Source of the DNA: G942493375 sp942493375
GTDB lineage: Bacteria > Armatimonadota > UBA5829
Length of the DNA: 64,000 nt
Direction: 5' to 3'
NCBI GenBank assembly: GCA_942493375.1
Contig: OW818698.1
Span: 2,666,001-2,730,000 of the forward strand
The notes under the pieces were generated by a model, which saw only the letters and a program-made list of their open reading frames with translations, ran no database searches and was not told where the DNA came from. Both the position numbers and the translations under genes were made by a program. Of this stretch, positions 61,720-64,000 are shown one piece after another; the stretch's first letter is position 1, and every line of letters begins with the position of its first letter.

Positions 61720-64000
61720 TTGGACAGATTCATTATTACGTTTATTCTGCTGCTGTGTTTGTGCGCTACAGCTTCAGCGGAACAGGTTAAGGTTATCTGG
61801 GAGCAGAGGTTCGATAAAGGGGCTGTTTCTGAGTGGAAACTGGGTGGAGATGCCAAATGGCTCAGCAATGCTCTGCATACTCAGAGCAACCCTAAGGGAA
61901 CTACATCCTTTGCTACATTAGCTACAGAAATAGCATATCCCAAAGCATCGGATGGTTGTGTGATCCGGATTGAGTGGTCATTGAATCCTGTTCGAATTGG
62001 AGGCTGGGGGCAGGATTTTCGTCTGGATGGCGGACCGATGGTTGTGGAGTTTACAGGCAAGAATCCAACGCTCAATGCCCGTCACGCTTCAGTAGACAGC
62101 GTAACTGAAGGTAAGCCGGTTACTATCTCCTGTGATTTTAATCGATATATGGTGTTTTCATGGAAAATCGATGGTAAAGAACAGCTAAAAGCCCCTGTAC
62201 CGGCATGGTTTCCCGGTGGCGAGAAACTTACAATGTCGCTGAACGATTTTTCTGATACAAACAGCACCACCGACTGGAACTGGATACGTATCAGTCAGGT
62301 AACTCCGGAAGATACTACTCAGATACTGTTCAGCGGATGGGATGAGGAAGGGATTGCACCTGGCATTCGGAGTTCGATGCTTGTCGGTGTTGCAAGTCCG
62401 ATGGACAAGGTTTTCCGTGAAGCTGCAGATTATAAGGGACGTTTTGGAGGAGCAGCAAAAATTGCAGCTGCCGGTCGGGAGCGGGAGAGCTTTCAGATTG
62501 TTACGCTTCCTGTTAGTAAAGACCTTACAAATGTATCTCTGCAGCCGATGGACCTTATACATGATGACTTTAAGACCAAATTCCCTGCCAGCCGGATTAC
62601 GTGGCACCCGGTAGGGTATGTTCAGACCAGGCAGTCAGGTTCTTCGATTACTAAGGCTGGATGGTGGTGGCCAGATATTTTGATGCCTGCTCAGCCTTTC
62701 GATGTGCAGACTGGCTATTTGCAACCTGCCTGGGTGACGGTGGATGTTCCTGCGGGGACTAAACCCGGGCGATATCGAGGTTGGATCAATATTATAGTTG
62801 AAGGCTCTGTTGTCTATAAACAGAAGCTGGAACTGACAGTGCGAGCTTATGATCTTCCATTGCGCGGGAAACTCAGGACGGCTTTTTGTTTGAGCCCCGG
62901 TATATGGGAGATGTGGTATAAGCCGGACGAAGTCAAGAGAATATTAGGTATGAAAGATACCGACAACCACGGCGCTTTGTATACATCATATGAATGTGAA
63001 AACGTCCTGCCGCATGAAAAATGGTTGGAGATGTATGATTTTCTACTGGCGCACAGGATCAGTCCGACAGTCATTTACTCCGGACTCAAGAATGGGAAAA
63101 GCAGAACAGTGCCAGGACGAGAGGATATGCAGTACTGCTATGACCGTGGAATGAATGCTACATGCCTGACCAATGTCGATGTTTTGCCCGAAGATCCTGC
63201 AGCAGCTGACAAACGTATGCAGGAACTGGAAACTTACTTGAAAGACTGGGAGGGGTTCATCAAAGAGAAAGACTGGAAAGACTTCACCTGGTATGTCCAC
63301 GGTTTTGATGAATCTGAGATGCGACCAGACCCTGCAAAGAACGTTGACCCATCGATCCGCCGTGTAAACGGTATGATCAAATCCAAGTTCCCATGGGTCA
63401 AGAGGGAGACAGCTAATCCGATTGTTAAAAAGAACATTGGTTACTTTGATATCTGGGATCCAATCACGGCTCAGATGGATACCAAAGAGAAGATGGCAGA
63501 GTACAAGAAATCCAGGGCCAGGGGAGAAGAATCTTGGGCGTATGTGTGCTGCGGACCTGGAAAACCGTATGCTAACTTCTTTATAGATTTTCCCGGTGTA
63601 GACCCGAGGATTCTGGGCTGGCAGTATTATCAACACAACCTGACAGGTTTCCTTTATTATCTAATCAATCTATATGAGCCTCAGGAAAACTGGAATATGA
63701 ATGGTCCCAAGTGGCCGGAGAAACCGTGGAACCCGCTGTCTTATGGAACCAACAGTGATGGGATCTTGATATATCCCGGTCCTGATGCAACTCCGCTTGC
63801 CAGCACAAGGTTTGAGAATATCCGGGACGGTATAGAGGACTATGAAGCCCTGGGAGTGCTGTCTGATATGACAGACAAAGTGGCAAAAAAGGGCGGCAAC
63901 AAGGCCTTTGTAAAGAAAGCTAAAACACTGCTGAGTGTGCCGGCAGAAGTATCGAAGTCCTGGACTGAGTATACGCTTGATCCCAGCGTCATAGAAAACG
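61720..64000 (+). CDS. secreted GH123-like protein (DUF4091), 3' end missing
   Basis: 760 codons are visible from TTG 61720, which has AGGAG seven bases upstream and starts a signal peptide (FIITFILLLCLCATASA). N-terminal beta-sandwich (about 20-220), then a GH123_N-like domain, then a barrel with WYVHGFDESEMRP (D-E pair as in GH123), NIGYFDIWDP and GFLYYLINLYEP, and the DUF4091 pattern RFENIRDGIEDYEALGVL. Same family as the protein at 26593-28833. It is coupled to the 1211-residue glycosidase gene. The gene runs off the right edge of the window. Confidence 0.85.
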   Translation, partial: MDRFIITFILLLCLCATASAEQVKVIWEQRFDKGAVSEWKLGGDAKWLSNALHTQSNPKGTTSFATLATEIAYPKASDGCVIRIEWSLNPVRIGGWGQDFRLDGGPMVVEFTGKNPTLNARHASVDSVTEGKPVTISCDFNRYMVFSWKIDGKEQLKAPVPAWFPGGEKLTMSLNDFSDTNSTTDWNWIRISQVTPEDTTQILFSGWDEEGIAPGIRSSMLVGVASPMDKVFREAADYKGRFGGAAKIAAAGRERESFQIVTLPVSKDLTNVSLQPMDLIHDDFKTKFPASRITWHPVGYVQTRQSGSSITKAGWWWPDILMPAQPFDVQTGYLQPAWVTVDVPAGTKPGRYRGWINIIVEGSVVYKQKLELTVRAYDLPLRGKLRTAFCLSPGIWEMWYKPDEVKRILGMKDTDNHGALYTSYECENVLPHEKWLEMYDFLLAHRISPTVIYSGLKNGKSRTVPGREDMQYCYDRGMNATCLTNVDVLPEDPAAADKRMQELETYLKDWEGFIKEKDWKDFTWYVHGFDESEMRPDPAKNVDPSIRRVNGMIKSKFPWVKRETANPIVKKNIGYFDIWDPITAQMDTKEKMAEYKKSRARGEESWAYVCCGPGKPYANFFIDFPGVDPRILGWQYYQHNLTGFLYYLINLYEPQENWNMNGPKWPEKPWNPLSYGTNSDGILIYPGPDATPLASTRFENIRDGIEDYEALGVLSDMTDKVAKKGGNKAFVKKAKTLLSVPAEVSKSWTEYTLDPSVIEN

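Noticed and set aside
1..64000. rRNA, tRNA, prophage or insertion-sequence genes
   Set aside because: I looked for rRNA-like, tRNA-like and transposase/integrase signatures and recognised none; a covariance-model scan would be needed to exclude small RNAs.

Overview
The window looks like a chromosomal segment of an uncultivated, probably Gram-negative-type bacterium, most likely Armatimonadota or a near relative. The best marker is a pair of H-X9-DG prepilins (7000-7674 and 16297-16971) whose N-terminus carries the FPVFAKAREKARQ signature typical of that phylum. Secretins, a cyclophilin with a signal peptide and BamE-like small proteins fit a two-membrane cell. The phylum call is inference; no rRNA or tRNA gene was seen.

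1-28.8 kb is a glycan-degradation region. A minus-strand operon (8810 to 1666) runs GntR/LacI-type repressor, prepilin, then three translationally coupled secreted carbohydrate-active proteins. It is followed by an amidase with two DUF2007 proteins, a PIG-L-like deacetylase, and glycosidase-like genes resembling GHL6, DUF6259, GH63/MGH1, GH172 (DUF2961) and GH123 (DUF4091). A metallophosphoesterase, a phytase-like lipoprotein, a periplasmic cyclophilin and a broken HEPN module lie among them.

28.8-48.9 kb is an envelope-machine and c-di-GMP region. A decayed PAS-SpoIIE phosphatase is followed by secretin-GspE-GspF (31060-35482), three minor pseudopilins on the opposite strand (35894-38028), PilM-PilN-PilO-PilP/GspC-like, a second secretin and a GspG-like pilin (38744-43819). 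An HD-GYP protein and a REC-PAS-GGDEF-EAL protein come next. The second secretin is followed by a scar of gspF, so the secretin-E-F block was copied and E and F were then lost from the original site. About 80-bp palindromic repeats sit at almost every module boundary.

48.9-64 kb holds small metabolic and envelope genes (methyltransferase, VOC protein, twin BamE-like proteins, GH18, SIMPL, ThiM). It then returns to glycan degradation with DUF4838, a 1211-residue multidomain glycosidase and a GH123/DUF4091 protein cut by the window end.

Taken together the window suggests a saprophyte that secretes many unusual glycosidases, uses a type II secretion/type IV pilus-like machine and controls surface behaviour with c-di-GMP. 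Three short repeat families and several pseudogenes show active genome remodelling.
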